Positions 9,515 through 19,759 of a stretch of DNA of 64,000 nucleotides are shown piece after piece. The notes under the pieces are model-generated. The model worked only from the letters and a program-made list of their open reading frames with translations, was not told where the DNA came from and ran no database searches. Numbering within the stretch: position 1 is the first letter of the stretch; the number at the start of each line of letters is the position of its first letter. The stretch is from Apoda limacodes (Eukaryota > Arthropoda > Insecta > Lepidoptera > Limacodidae): contig OX291542.1 in the NCBI GenBank assembly GCA_946406115.1, positions 36,351,321-36,415,320 of the forward strand, in the 5' to 3' direction. The position numbers and the translations under genes are program-made.

Positions 9515-11284
9515 TCATGCGAATCCTCCCAGGCGCATATTTTTTAATAGTGCCACTCCTGCATCGGTTGTGGAACGGCCTTTCATAAAGCCAAACTGTT
9601 TACTACTAAGTAGCTCATTAATACAGAAATGGCTTAACATTTGACAAAGTATGATTTTTTCAAAAACTTTACTGAGTATAGGTAGTATTGAAATTGGCCG
9701 AAAATTATTAGGATCTGTTGAACTACCTGATTTAAAAAGAGGTATAACTTTGCTAAGTTTCATCTCATCAGGAAACACACCACTATCAACACAACTATTA
9801 AAAATAATGGCTAAGGGTTGTGCTATAACATGAATAATTGAATTTATAGTTTTTACAGAAAGTCCCCAAAGGTCTGTGGTGTTTTTAATTTCTAATGTTT
9901 TAAATGTATTAATGATATCCGTAGGACTAATGTTTTTAAATACAAAGGGAACGTTACATTCAGGAACACTAGTTTTTAATATTTTTTCTGCTAAGATTGG
10001 ACTTAAGTTTAGATGTTCAGTTGTTTTAAATGGAATATTTTTAAAAAACTGTTCAAAGGCAACTGCTACCTCAGAATTTGTTTTAAAACTAGCATCATCT
10101 ACAATCAACTCAAAGTCCTGACAAGAATTCCTAGCTTTACCAGTTTCATTATTTATTATGTTCAATGTAGTTTTTATTTTATTTGTTGAATTTTGTACTT
10201 TATGTCTGAGGTGAATTGCTATTGCAACAAGACAGACCTTTTTAAAGGTTTTTGAGTATTTTTTTAAATATTCCCTAAATATTTGGCTATTATTATATGT
10301 TTTTTCTTTATATAATTCATACAGTTTACGCCTACTTTTATGAATACCTGGGGTTGCCCATTCACTAAAACTAAAGCGACTGGAAATAAGTTTCTTTTTT
10401 GCAGTAAATATTTTATTATACTCTGTAGTAATAGTGTCAAGAACAGTATTGTACATATCATTTGGGTCGCCATTATAAAGCAAATCTGGAAGTTTATGCA
10501 TTAAGTTAGATTTAAATGCTTCAACCCGTTTAGTTGTTATTGGTATAAATTTAATTTCCTTTTTAGTAATACTATTCTTTCTTTCTAAAACCACTAACTG
10601 TCCACAATGATCTGACTCTAGATTGCTTATAATTGATTTTTGAATTGGTTTTATGTCAGTAAATATATTGTCGATGCAAGTGGCACTGGATACAGCAATT
10701 CTAGTTGGTTCACAAAACAAATTATTTAAATTAAAAGACTGAAATAAGGCAAGCAATCTGGTGCTTAATGAACTATTTTCCAAAATGTTTATATTGAAGT
10801 CTCCACAAACAATGATTTGTTTATTGGAATTGCTGATTTTATTCAGCACTTCTTCCATAACTAATTCAAAATTATCATAAATTGCACAAGGCGGCTTGTA
10901 TACACTCACAACAATGAGATGCTCAACTTCTATACAGGACAGCTCGGCAGTTCGCTCAACTGAGAGGCTCACAATGTCTTTACGTTCCTTAAACTTTAGC
11001 TGTTTATTAACTAAAATTAAAGAGCCACCATGGATAGCATTTACTCGGCTGAACGAACTTCCCACCTGGTGATTAGTGAAATTGAACATAAACTGATGGC
11101 TGCGTAGCCAGTGTTCAGTGATACATAAAATGTCAATCTTTTGGCAGTTTATGAACAATTCAATTTCTAGTTCTTTCTGAGACATTCCTTGTATATTCTG
11201 ATGCACCAGGTTTAATGGAATATTATTTTTAGTATGACAAAGTTTATTTTTTTGTTTCTGTTTACATAAAACTTGAGTAGACAT
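9515..11284 (-). CDS. LINE-G ORF2: endonuclease plus start of reverse transcriptase (frameshifted)
   Basis: An open frame of 589 codons. Residues 25-230 form the APE endonuclease: N30, E57 in CITEHWL, GDFN at 161-164, DN at 205-206 and SDH at 224-226 are all present. Residues 270-450 are the linker. The RT starts near residue 515 with [20 protein letters not shown] and continues to [19 protein letters not shown]. The last residues (KNMRLGGFA) are out of phase: a one-base change in an A/T run near 9540 throws the frame, and the true continuation ([20 protein letters not shown]) follows in the next frame at 9530-9470. Intact up to that point, hence a young insertion. Confidence 0.9.
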   Translation of the reverse strand: MSTQVLCKQKQKNKLCHTKNNIPLNLVHQNIQGMSQKELEIELFINCQKIDILCITEHWLRSHQFMFNFTNHQVGSSFSRVNAIHGGSLILVNKQLKFKERKDIVSLSVERTAELSCIEVEHLIVVSVYKPPCAIYDNFELVMEEVLNKISNSNKQIIVCGDFNINILENSSLSTRLLALFQSFNLNNLFCEPTRIAVSSATCIDNIFTDIKPIQKSIISNLESDHCGQLVVLERKNSITKKEIKFIPITTKRVEAFKSNLMHKLPDLLYNGDPNDMYNTVLDTITTEYNKIFTAKKKLISSRFSFSEWATPGIHKSRRKLYELYKEKTYNNSQIFREYLKKYSKTFKKVCLVAIAIHLRHKVQNSTNKIKTTLNIINNETGKARNSCQDFELIVDDASFKTNSEVAVAFEQFFKNIPFKTTEHLNLSPILAEKILKTSVPECNVPFVFKNISPTDIINTFKTLEIKNTTDLWGLSVKTINSIIHVIAQPLAIIFNSCVDSGVFPDEMKLSKVIPLFKSGSSTDPNNFRPISILPILSKVFEKIILCQMLSHFCINELLSSKQFGFMKGRSTTDAGVALLKNMRLGGFA

Positions 11285-11358
11285 AGATTGTTTAATATAA
11301 TCATTATTAGTGTTGGAATTATATAAAATGCCAAAGTGGTCCTTTGTTGTCTAAAAAT

Positions 11359-11559
11359 TTAATTTAAATTATTACATGTCAAATTATTATACTGTTCAAT
11401 AGAAGCAGGTTGTTTAGTTAAATGATTAGCTGAAACGTCAATTACACTATTATAATTGCACTGCTCAATAGAAGCAGGTTGTTTAGCCAAATACTTGGCT
11501 GAAATGTCAATTACTCTACTATACTTACACTGCTCTATAAAAGCAGATTGTTTAGCCAA
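11359..11559 (-). repeat. Three 69-bp repeats forming a 66-codon open frame
   Basis: The minus-strand frame consists of three in-phase units of 23 residues, of the form AKQPASIEQCNYNSVID and VSANHL, with the first and third units diverged. It sits just upstream of LINE-G ORF2, so it may be part of that element's 5' region or ORF1 remnant. There is no known domain, and cysteine spacing alone does not indicate a zinc knuckle. Since the frame stays open through three repeats by repeat periodicity (69 is a multiple of 3), openness is weak evidence for coding. Confidence 0.6.
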
Positions 11560-11564
11560 ACACT

Positions 11565-12005
11565 AATTTATTGACACGCCCGCAGAAGAGGGGGCAGAAC
11601 CATCAAATGCGACACTATCACCCTTAAAACATGCATGGTGAGGGATGAAATGATGTTCGTGATTCTGCCAATCGAGCCTAGATACGGACATGTGTCCCAG
11701 CTCAAAATATTCCCTCATGAATGCAAAATATTTCTGCTTAAATTACAACCTTCGGGTCATACGTCCCTCCATGGATGCTAGTCTAGTTTCGGCTAGCTTT
11801 CTAGAGTGATCTAAAGAAGGCCTGTCGGGACGAAATGGCAATGAACAGTTTGGGGCCTGGCTGTGCTATAACAATGAACGCTTCACACTCCTGGTCTTTA
11901 GGGTTCTGACGAGATGCACTTGGGGACTCTTCCACTTCCCAAAACCGCTGAATCGCTTCAGCGGGAGAAGGATCTACCCTAGTTGTGTGAGTTGTCGTAA
12001 ACTTC
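11565..12005 (-). mobile_element. BEL/Pao pol fragment, protease-RT junction (BEL-2)
   Basis: Read from 12005 down the frame gives TTRVDPSPAEAIQRFWEVEE, then ECEAFIVIAQPGP. After a shift come LPFRPDRPSLDHSRKLAETR, LASMEGRM, FKQKYFAFMREYFELGHMS and HHFIPHHACFK. The F-W-E-x-E box, the R-x-x-S-L/R..L motif, YxxFMxEYxxLGHM and the Y/F-x-P-H-H-x-V/C-x-K segment are the signature of BEL/Pao elements just before and at the start of RT. Several stops; a fragment of one element whose flanks are unrecognised. Confidence 0.8.
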
Positions 12006-12009
12006 GTCT

Positions 12010-13530
12010 ATATGTACTTATATATATAAAGGCTCCTGATTAATATTTCAGATGGAACTCATTGGAAGACCCGATTACATTGTTGAACTAATGTAGAACT
12101 AATTGTAAAAGTAAAACGAATGTATTGATTGATGAAAACAAATTAATAAACTCTTTCCCCATCACACCTTAGATGCAATAAAAAACAAAATAGTATTTAA
12201 ACCTAATAAATAATTTTGGATGTATGTTTTTGCATTTTGTTGCCTCGTACCACCCACTGTGTCAACATACTCGTAGATGTGTGCGTGACGCACACATCGC
12301 GCCTTTGTTTGTAATTTTTATTCGCGCGCTCGCAAAAACCGACCCTTAAGAGGGCGATATAGGCCAGAAAGCTAATGTCTGTAATTCTAACGTTGTGAAT
12401 GCAAATGCACTATGAATCATTAGATAATGTCATATACATTCCTATGAGATATATATATTATATACTTCTTAAGTAATTTATACCGTAGTGACGCCTTGAA
12501 ACTTTTTTTGGAATTTAACGTTATTACCTTTTTGTAGTCACATTTTTTGACTTTTTGCTACACCTTAGAGTCAATGCACTAGATAACAAGCTATTCTAAT
12601 TATTTAACCAACTTTCATTACAAGCAATACAAAACACGCTTTAAAAATTTGGTGTAGAAAAAATGGTCACTTCCAGATTTTTTATTGCATTAAATACAAT
12701 AAATGAAAATCACTCAGTAAGGTAACGCACTAAAAAAAAAAACAAGTTTTATTGCAAATATTTTTTTCAATCCTTTAGATGCTATAGTTTAGCCACAAAA
12801 TTTGCACAAAAACGGCGTATTTTTGCGGTCTAGCCTATACCGCAGCCTTAAACGTAAAGTGGACAGGATTTTTTTTAACACTCGTGCCACGTTATTGTGA
12901 CTAGTAACTATTAAAAACCATACACTTTCTTAATAACTGCATAAATAGCTATTTTACAATTATTAATTTTTTGGGATTTATTGCAAGGTTTTTTGAGAAA
13001 GGAGTTGTACACACCTTTTATAAACACCCTTTATTTTAACATGCATGCATTGTCATAATGCCACGTGAGCTGCTTGATAGGGTATTGATGTCCTTTAACA
13101 TCATCTGGTAACTTTATGATTATGACCTATTTATTGATCACAGCTATGCGGTGTGATAGCGTCTTACAGCACGGGTAAATTTAAGGGGCACAAATTATGC
13201 ACGATCGACAAGGACTTGGCATTTCTTTTTCTAAAGAAACATATTCACATTATGGGAAGTAAACTATAAAATTGTAATTTACAGAGTGAAGATACAAATA
13301 CCTTGGTGCTTTAAACATTACAAAATTTGCTGTGATGTTGTGATATTTTATGTCGCTATAAAATCAGATGAACATAAAGTGAAGCGTGTCGTTCAGCGCT
13401 GATATGGCAGCAGTTATTTATAGCCCATAATGTTGGAAACAGTTTGAGATCTTAACTAACTCTAGTTCTTCAGGAAAACAACTCATAAAGAAAAATCTAA
13501 GGATTGCAATATTAAAATATGTAATATCTT
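12010..13530. other. Unrecognised AT-rich spacer inside duplication copy 1
   Basis: No protein motif in any frame. There is a CG-richer patch at 12270-12360, an A-run at about 12732 and a T-rich tract. The same sequence recurs at 14671-16191. Confidence 0.5.
12276..12298. repeat. Perfect 11-bp palindrome arms around one base
   Basis: gatgtgtgcgt, one g, then acgcacacatc. The arms are exact reverse complements. A second copy lies at 14937-14959 through the tandem duplication. Such a site could bind a dimeric protein or fold as a hairpin, but nothing around it supports a role. Confidence 0.7.
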
Positions 13531-13533
13531 ACT

Positions 13534-13852
13534 TTGGTACTGGTACTTTCTCCAACGAGAATACCAGATACAGAACATACGAGCTCCTTACTGGATCTTC
13601 TGCTGACTACTCGTCCGGACGGATACTGCGTCTCAGTGGATGCGCCTCTTGGCTCCTCAGACCACTGTCTCATTCGGACTCAAATGTCATGCCCACAATC
13701 CGATCCATCTGGGTCAACTAATTGGCGTCATGTGTGGCACTATAAGTCGGCAGACTGGGATGGATTGCGAGATTTTAACGCTTCATACCCTGCCGGCGTC
13801 AAAAAACGACCGTGGTTTAATAGGTCTTGAAGAAAAGCTAAAATTCTTAAGC
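13534..13852 (+). mobile_element. Family-A LINE fragment cut by the duplication junction (copy A2)
   Basis: The plus-strand frame contains LVLSPTRIPDTEHTSSLLDL, LLTTRPDGYCVSVDAPLGSS and DHCLIRTQMSC, the last part of the family-A endonuclease including S-D-H. It then has an internal deletion: DFNASYP is followed directly by AGVKKRPWFNRS. The sequence stops at 13852, where copy 2 of the duplication begins with LINE-G sequence. The intact continuation exists only after copy 2 (16514 onward). Confidence 0.85.
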
Positions 13853-14019
13853 TATATTCTGATGCACCAGGTTTAATGGAATATTATTTTTAGTATGACA
13901 AAGTTTATTTTTTTGTTTCTGTTTACATAAAACTTGAGTAGACATAGATTGTTTAATATAATCATTATTAGTGTTGGAATTATATAAAATGCCAAAGTGG
14001 TCCTTTGTTGTCTAAAAAT

Positions 14020-14220
14020 TTAATTTAAATTATTACATGTCAAATTATTATACTGTTCAATAGAAGCAGGTTGTTTAGTTAAATGATTAGCTGAAACGTC
14101 AATTACACTATTATAATTGCACTGCTCAATAGAAGCAGGTTGTTTAGCCAAATACTTGGCTGAAATGTCAATTACTCTACTATACTTACACTGCTCTATA
14201 AAAGCAGATTGTTTAGCCAA
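14020..14220 (-). repeat. Second copy of the 69-bp-repeat frame
   Basis: Identical translation to the frame at 11359-11559, as expected from the 2661-bp tandem duplication. Confidence 0.8.
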
Positions 14221-14225
14221 ACACT

Positions 14226-14666
14226 AATTTATTGACACGCCCGCAGAAGAGGGGGCAGAACCATCAAATGCGACACTATCACCCTTAAAACATGCATGGT
14301 GAGGGATGAAATGATGTTCGTGATTCTGCCAATCGAGCCTAGATACGGACATGTGTCCCAGCTCAAAATATTCCCTCATGAATGCAAAATATTTCTGCTT
14401 AAATTACAACCTTCGGGTCATACGTCCCTCCATGGATGCTAGTCTAGTTTCGGCTAGCTTTCTAGAGTGATCTAAAGAAGGCCTGTCGGGACGAAATGGC
14501 AATGAACAGTTTGGGGCCTGGCTGTGCTATAACAATGAACGCTTCACACTCCTGGTCTTTAGGGTTCTGACGAGATGCACTTGGGGACTCTTCCACTTCC
14601 CAAAACCGCTGAATCGCTTCAGCGGGAGAAGGATCTACCCTAGTTGTGTGAGTTGTCGTAAACTTC
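14226..14666 (-). mobile_element. Second copy of BEL/Pao pol fragment (BEL-2)
   Basis: Duplicate of 11565-12005 at offset 2661, with the same lesions in the same places. The BEL fragment was thus already dead before the duplication. Confidence 0.8.
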
Positions 14667-14670
14667 GTCT

Positions 14671-16191
14671 ATATGTACTTATATATATAAAGGCTCCTGA
14701 TTAATATTTCAGATGGAACTCATTGGAAGACCCGATTACATTGTTGAACTAATGTAGAACTAATTGTAAAAGTAAAACGAATGTATTGATTGATGAAAAC
14801 AAATTAATAAACTCTTTCCCCATCACACCTTAGATGCAATAAAAAACAAAATAGTATTTAAACCTAATAAATAATTTTGGATGTATGTTTTTGCATTTTG
14901 TTGCCTCGTACCACCCACTGTGTCAACATACTCGTAGATGTGTGCGTGACGCACACATCGCGCCTTTGTTTGTAATTTTTATTCGCGCGCTCGCAAAAAC
15001 CGACCCTTAAGAGGGCGATATAGGCCAGAAAGCTAATGTCTGTAATTCTAACGTTGTGAATGCAAATGCACTATGAATCATTAGATAATGTCATATACAT
15101 TCCTATGAGATATATATATTATATACTTCTTAAGTAATTTATACCGTAGTGACGCCTTGAAACTTTTTTTGGAATTTAACGTTATTACCTTTTTGTAGTC
15201 ACATTTTTTGACTTTTTGCTACACCTTAGAGTCAATGCACTAGATAACAAGCTATTCTAATTATTTAACCAACTTTCATTACAAGCAATACAAAACACGC
15301 TTTAAAAATTTGGTGTAGAAAAAATGGTCACTTCCAGATTTTTTATTGCATTAAATACAATAAATGAAAATCACTCAGTAAGGTAACGCACTAAAAAAAA
15401 AAACAAGTTTTATTGCAAATATTTTTTTCAATCCTTTAGATGCTATAGTTTAGCCACAAAATTTGCACAAAAACGGCGTATTTTCGCGGTCTAGCCTATA
15501 CCGCAGCCTTAAACGTAAAGTGGACAGGATTTTTTTTAACACTCGTGCCACGTTATTGTGACTAGTAACTATTAAAAACCATACACTTTCTTAATAACTG
15601 CATAAATAGCTATTTTACAATTATTAATTTTTTGGGATTTATTGCAAGGTTTTTTGAGAAAGGAGTTGTACACACCTTTTATAAACACCCTTTATTTTAA
15701 CATGCATGCATTGTCATAATGCCACGTGAGCTGCTTGATAGGGTATTGATGTCCTTTAACATCATCTGGTAACTTTATGATTATGACCTATTTATTGATC
15801 ACAGCTATGCGGTGTGATAGCGTCTTACAGCACGGGTAAATTTAAGGGGCACAAATTATGCACGATCGACAAGGACTTGGCATTTCTTTTTCTAAAGAAA
15901 CATATTCACATTATGGGAAGTAAACTATAAAATTGTAATTTACAGAGTGAAGATACAAATACCTTGGTGCTTTAAACATTACAAAATTTGCTGTGATGTT
16001 GTGATATTTTATGTCGCTATAAAATCAGATGAACATAAAGTGAAGCGTGTCGTTCAGCGCTGATATGGCAGCAGTTATTTATAGCCCATAATGTTGGAAA
16101 CAGTTTGAGATCTTAACTAACTCTAGTTCTTCAGGAAAACAACTCATAAAGAAAAATCTAAGGATTGCAATATTAAAATATGTAATATCTT
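14671..16191. other. Unrecognised spacer, copy 2
   Basis: Repeat of 12010-13530, with the one difference seen at 15485. The palindrome recurs at 14937-14959. Confidence 0.5.
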
Positions 16192-16194
16192 ACT

Positions 16195-16491
16195 TTGGTA
16201 CTGGTACTTTCTCCAACGAGAATACCAGATACAGAACATACGAGCTCCTTACTGGATCTTCTGCTGACTACTCGTCCGGACGGATACTGCGTCTCAGTGG
16301 ATGCGCCTCTTGGCTCCTCAGACCACTGTCTCATTCGGACTCAAATGTCATGCCCACAATCCGATCCATCTGGGTCAACTAATTGGCGTCATGTGTGGCA
16401 CTATAAGTCGGCAGACTGGGATGGATTGCGAGATTTTAACGCTTCATACCCTGCCGGCGTCAAAAAACGACCGTGGTTTAATAGGTCTTGA
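16195..16491 (+). pseudogene. Family-A endonuclease end and linker
   Basis: Same 98-codon frame as in copy A2: end of the endonuclease with PLGSSDHCLIRTQMSC, then WRHVWHYKSADWDGLRDF, a deletion and KKRPWFNRS before a stop. The continuation in the same phase (RKAKILKQTAYEAWTMARNN) shows that the stop is a TGC to TGA change relative to copy A1 (SCRK). Confidence 0.8.
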
Positions 16492-16665
16492 AGAAAAGCT
16501 AAAATTCTTAAGCAAACTGCATATGAGGCTTGGACCATGGCTCGTAATAATAAGGATCCGAATTTTTCTGAGTAAAAACGCAAATTAAATGCTGCCTCGA
16601 GGTTCAGTAAGAAAGCAACTGCCAGAGCAAAATTCCAATTCATCGGCAAAATAGGTGGGCGACTT

Positions 16666-17430
16666 GTGAGCTATCCTTCTGGCAGTCGTACTTTCTGGTC
16701 GCTTGCCAAAGCTGCCGAAGGGAACTTTTGCCAGTCGTCGTTACCACCACTGCGAAAGACCGATGGTGACTTGGCCTATAGTGCTAAAGAGAAAGCAGAT
16801 CTACTGGGCAGTCTCTTTGCCTCGAACTCGAACATGAACGATGAAGCCACTGTACCACCTACTATACCGTGGTGCGGTAAGACCATGCTGGAAATCTCCA
16901 TAACGCAGCGGGAGGTCCGACGGGCGTTGCTTTCTCTAGACGTTCATAAGTCGAGTGGGCTAGACGGTATACCAGCAGTGGTGCTTAAGCAGTGTGCTCC
17001 TCAGTTATGTCCTGTACTCACGCGCCTCTTCGCGCTTTCCTACCACACTAGGCAATTTCCGTCTTCATGGAAGACTGGGAATGTGCACCCGGTGCCCAAA
17101 AAGGGCGATAGATCAGATCCATCGAATTTCAAGCCTATCGCTATTACCTCTCTCCTCTCTAAGGTAATGGAGCGTTCGATTAGCACACAGCTTGTAAGAT
17201 ACCTAGAAGTACACGATCTGGTCAGTGACCGTCAATATGGCTTTCGCCACGGTCGCTCGACTGGTGAGCTTCTATTGTATCTCACACACCGATGGGCACT
17301 TGCCATTGTGAGTCTGGGGGAGGCATTGGCATGTAGCCTGGACATAGCGAAGGCGTTCGATCGGGTCTGGCACCGGGGTCCTCTATCGAAGTTGCCATCT
17401 TACGGAGTGCCTGAGGGTTTGTGCAAATGA
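16666..17430 (+). pseudogene. Family-A reverse transcriptase, fingers and first palm part
   Basis: A 254-codon frame reads SGSRTFWSLAKAAEGNFCQ, KADLLGSLFASNSNMND, ALLSLDVHKSSGLDGIPAVV, SSWKTGNVHPVPKKGDRSD, LLSKVMERSISTQLVRYLE, QYGFRHGRSTGELLLYLTHR and CSLDIAKAFDRVWHRG (the first catalytic Asp in LDIAKAFD). It stops at 17428-17430, where TGG has become TGA, and picks up in the same phase with VASFLSGRRI. Without that stop this would be a long open RT frame. Confidence 0.85.
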
Positions 17431-17898
17431 GTGGCTAGCTTTTTGTCCGGCAGACGCATACTAACCGTAGTTGACGGTAGTTGCTCTGATAGCATGGCCA
17501 TTAATGCTGGTGTCCCGCAAGGCTCTGTGCTGTCTCCTACGCTGTTTCTACTGCATATCAATGACATGTTGGACATCAACAACATACATTGCTATACAGA
17601 TGACAGTACTGGAGACGCTTTTTACACGGGTCGTGCAAACATCCCTCGTTCCGTTGTGGAGGAAAACCTCGGAGAACTTGTGTCTCAAATCGAGACTACA
17701 CTGTCCCAGGTCTCTGACTGGGGACGGGTAAACTTAGTCCGATTCAACCCTACAAAGACACAAGTGTGTGTGTTGTTACTTTACAAGTCGCAAGTTCGGC
17801 CCCATATGGAGTACTGCTGCCATCTCTGGGCAGGTGCACCCGGATACCAGCTTGGACTCGGTTCAACGACGGGCTGTGCGAATTGTCGACGATTCTAA
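17431..17898 (+). pseudogene. Family-A reverse transcriptase palm with altered catalytic box (YTDD)
   Basis: VPQGSVLSPTLFLLHINDML is intact, but the catalytic box reads HCYTDDSTGDAF instead of YADD. The Ala before the two Asp is rarely replaced. After NPTKTQVCV the frame jumps directly to LLLYKSQVRPHMEYCCHLWA: the segment with AFTAKKTPF and ILGVDISSDV present in copies A1 and A5 is deleted. A further frame change near 17860 ends the frame at GCANCRRF. Confidence 0.85.
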
Positions 17899-18271
17899 AC
17901 TCACTTGCGGTATCGAGCCTTTAAGTCTGAGGAGAGACTTTGCCTCACTGTGTGTGTTCTACCGCTTGTACAATGGGTTGTGTTCTGAGGAATTGTTCGA
18001 AATGATGCCCACGGCTACTTTCTACCATTGCAACGCTCGCCATCGGCAGGGAATTCATTCTCACACTTTAGAACCTAAATGGTCGCGTACAGTGCGGTTT
18101 AGGAGAAACTTCCTCCCGCGAACGCTTAAGTTGTGGAATGAGCTCCCTGCCAAGGTTTTAAGCAAGGACTACAGTATGGAGTTCTTCAAGAAAGAAGTTA
18201 TTAGATTTATGAAGGGTCGGCAACGCGCAAGTGATACCCCTGGTGTTGCAAGCGTCCATAGGCTACGGTGA
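17768..18271 (+). pseudogene. Family-A LINE C-terminal domain
   Basis: From about 17865 the frame reads RRAVRIVDDSKLTCGIEPLS, LRRDFASLCVFYRLYNGLCS, FYHCNARHRQGIHSHTLEPK, WSRTVRFRRNFLPRTLKLWN, and terminates naturally after GVASVHRLR at 18271. This is the full-length C-terminus of the family. The 3' UTR and tail follow. Confidence 0.85.
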
Positions 18272-18334
18272 CCGCTTACCATCAGGCGGACCGTAAGCTT
18301 GTTTGCCACCTTAGTGGTATGAAAAAATAAAATA

Positions 18335-19190
18335 AAAATAAACTGTTTCTGCCTAAAATGACACTCGTACCGCTAGCAAGTTAACTAGAGAGTAGATTAG
18401 TTACGTTTTATTATTTATTAATATGTGTTAATAATAATTTCAAAAAAAGCTGAAAGTTTATTCCAAAAAAGTGTTTGATTTACAATTTTGCTTATTAATT
18501 TTTAGTTTTAGGCAGTAATTTTTTTTTTCCAAAACTAGCATCTGAAGATTTGGAAAAAGATGTAATAAAACTTGCTTTTGTAGTGAATTCGCTTATTAGG
18601 TTATTTTTATTCATAATATTTATTGTGTTGCATAATATACTTTTTATTTCCGGCCATTACTAAAATATCGTGACCCAGATGTGTTGAAAAAGAGTATATT
18701 TGTAACATTTCAATTATAAAACGTGCTATTTATACTATTGCCAAACCAAAAAAAAGAAACAATCAATATTATGACGAGTGCTTTCGAGCGCGGTAAAAAT
18801 AAACTACACTTCATTTTTTTTTCCTAGTAAGTGGTACAAAATTATTCCGTGTCACGCACCTTTACCATTATCGACCATTATTAGCAGAACCAATATTTGT
18901 TACCCCTGAGGCGCGAGGGCCACGTAAATGGAAAAATTTATTGCTTGAATTATTGATAGGGAGCTTACGTATCTTTCAATATTGAAAGGTTTGTTTTCTA
19001 TCTTTCCAGAACTTGTTTATTTTTTTGTAAAAATAGCTATTTTGATTGTTGATTAATCATGTTTGTGTAACATGTAACATTATTTGGCTATGGTTACCTT
19101 GAGGTAAACGAGATCAAAACGTTTTCAGGGTTATACCATGGACTGAGCTAAGCTCAGAGATTCTGTGGCAATACAAAATCGGAAAATAAC
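18335..19190. other. No recognised gene
   Basis: AT-rich with poly-T tracts. No motif-bearing frame. Confidence 0.5.
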
Positions 19191-19192
19191 TA

Positions 19193-19757
19193 GAAAAACC
19201 GGCCAAGTGCGAGTCGGACTCGCGCACGAAGGATTCCGTAACTTTATCTAAATAAATAAATAAATAAAAAGTAAATGTTTTTTGTTAATTTTTTATATTT
19301 GAGTTAATAGAATGAAAGGTAAATTGCGGCTTACGATTTATGACATATTAAAAAAACTACTTACTAGATCTCGTTCAAACCAATTTTCGGTGGAAGTTTG
19401 CATGGTAATGTACATTAAATATTTTTTTTAGTTTTATCATTTTCTTATTTTAGAAGTGGGGGACAGGGGGACAAACATTTTATCAGTGTCTCTCGCGTAA
19501 ACCTTCAGTTTAAAAAAAAAAAATATTAGAAACCTCAACATCATTTTTGAAGACCTATCCATAGATACCCCATATATAGGTACGTATGGGTTTGATGAAA
19601 AAAATTTTTTGAGTTTCAGTTCTAAGTAAGGGGAACCCTGAAAATTTATTGTTTTTTTTCCATTTTTGTGTGAAAATCTTAATGCGGTTCACAGAATACA
19701 TCTACTTAATCCATAAGGGTTCCGTTTATTGTTATTTGGCCACGGAACCCTAAAAAT
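19193..19757 (+). repeat. Interspersed repeat with ccaagtgcgagtcggactcg terminus (about 565 bp)
   Basis: It begins aaaaaccggccaagtgcgag and contains the near-palindrome gtgcgagtc-g-gactcgcgcac. An (aaat)n microsatellite lies at 19250-19265, and it ends tttggccacggaaccctaa. The start/end pair (ccggccaagtgcgagtcgg … acggaaccctaa) is one I recognise as a very common repeat type in lepidopteran genomes. A relative in opposite orientation lies at 26718-27302. No coding capacity. Its class was not established from sequence. Confidence 0.65.
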
Positions 19758-19759
19758 AG

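Larger units (their letters stand above)
8262..11284 (-). mobile_element. Jockey-superfamily LINE (LINE-G), single ORF2 with two lesions
   Basis: This is the best-preserved element of the window. The minus-strand ORF2 runs from 11284 to 8564 and codes for an apurinic endonuclease plus reverse transcriptase. It is interrupted by one frameshift (about 9530-9545) and one internal deletion (about 9207-9221). The 3' UTR (8563-8262) ends in short repeats of gactttgactttga, as in many lepidopteran LINEs. Its 5' side (up to about 11560) carries a small repeat-bearing frame. The protein is of the type with GDFNINIL and SDHCGQLV. Clade (possibly Daphne-like) is inferred, not proven. Confidence 0.85.
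11192..13852. repeat. Tandem duplication, copy 1 (2661 bp)
   Basis: The segment 11192-13852 recurs as 13853-16513 at a constant offset of 2661 bases. Copy 1 begins tatattctgatgcacc inside the first codons of LINE-G ORF2 and ends ttcttaagc inside a plus-strand family-A LINE. The two copies match wherever I compared them, apart from one substitution: T at 12824 against C at 15485. It carries the LINE-G 5' end, a 69-bp-repeat frame, a BEL/Pao fragment, AT-rich spacer and the end of a LINE endonuclease. No microhomology is evident at the junction 13852/13853. Confidence 0.95.
13853..16513. repeat. Tandem duplication, copy 2 (2661 bp)
   Basis: Second copy of 11192-13852. The left junction joins ttcttaagc to tatattctgatg. 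At the right end the sequence continues ttcttaagcaaactgc into the remainder of the family-A LINE, which shows that this right flank is ancestral. Likewise the left flank of copy 1 (…cattccttgtatattc) is ancestral for LINE-G. The locus before duplication therefore had one 2661-bp segment between LINE-G and the family-A LINE. Confidence 0.95.
16190..18330 (+). mobile_element. Family-A LINE, plus strand (copy A3)
   Basis: 5'-truncated copy starting in the endonuclease and running to the family 3' end (gaccgcttaccatcaggcgg and the tail to about 18330, ending in an A-rich run). The first 324 bases lie in duplication copy 2. Lesions are a deletion between endonuclease and linker, two stops in the linker, TGG to TGA at 17428-17430, Ala to Thr in the catalytic box, and a deletion with frameshift in the thumb. 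Orientation is opposite to copy A1, with LINE-G and the duplication between them. Confidence 0.9.

Noticed and set aside
12276..12298. Palindrome as a regulatory operator
   Set aside because: Perfect arms, but there is no nearby gene or promoter to regulate; kept only as a repeat feature.
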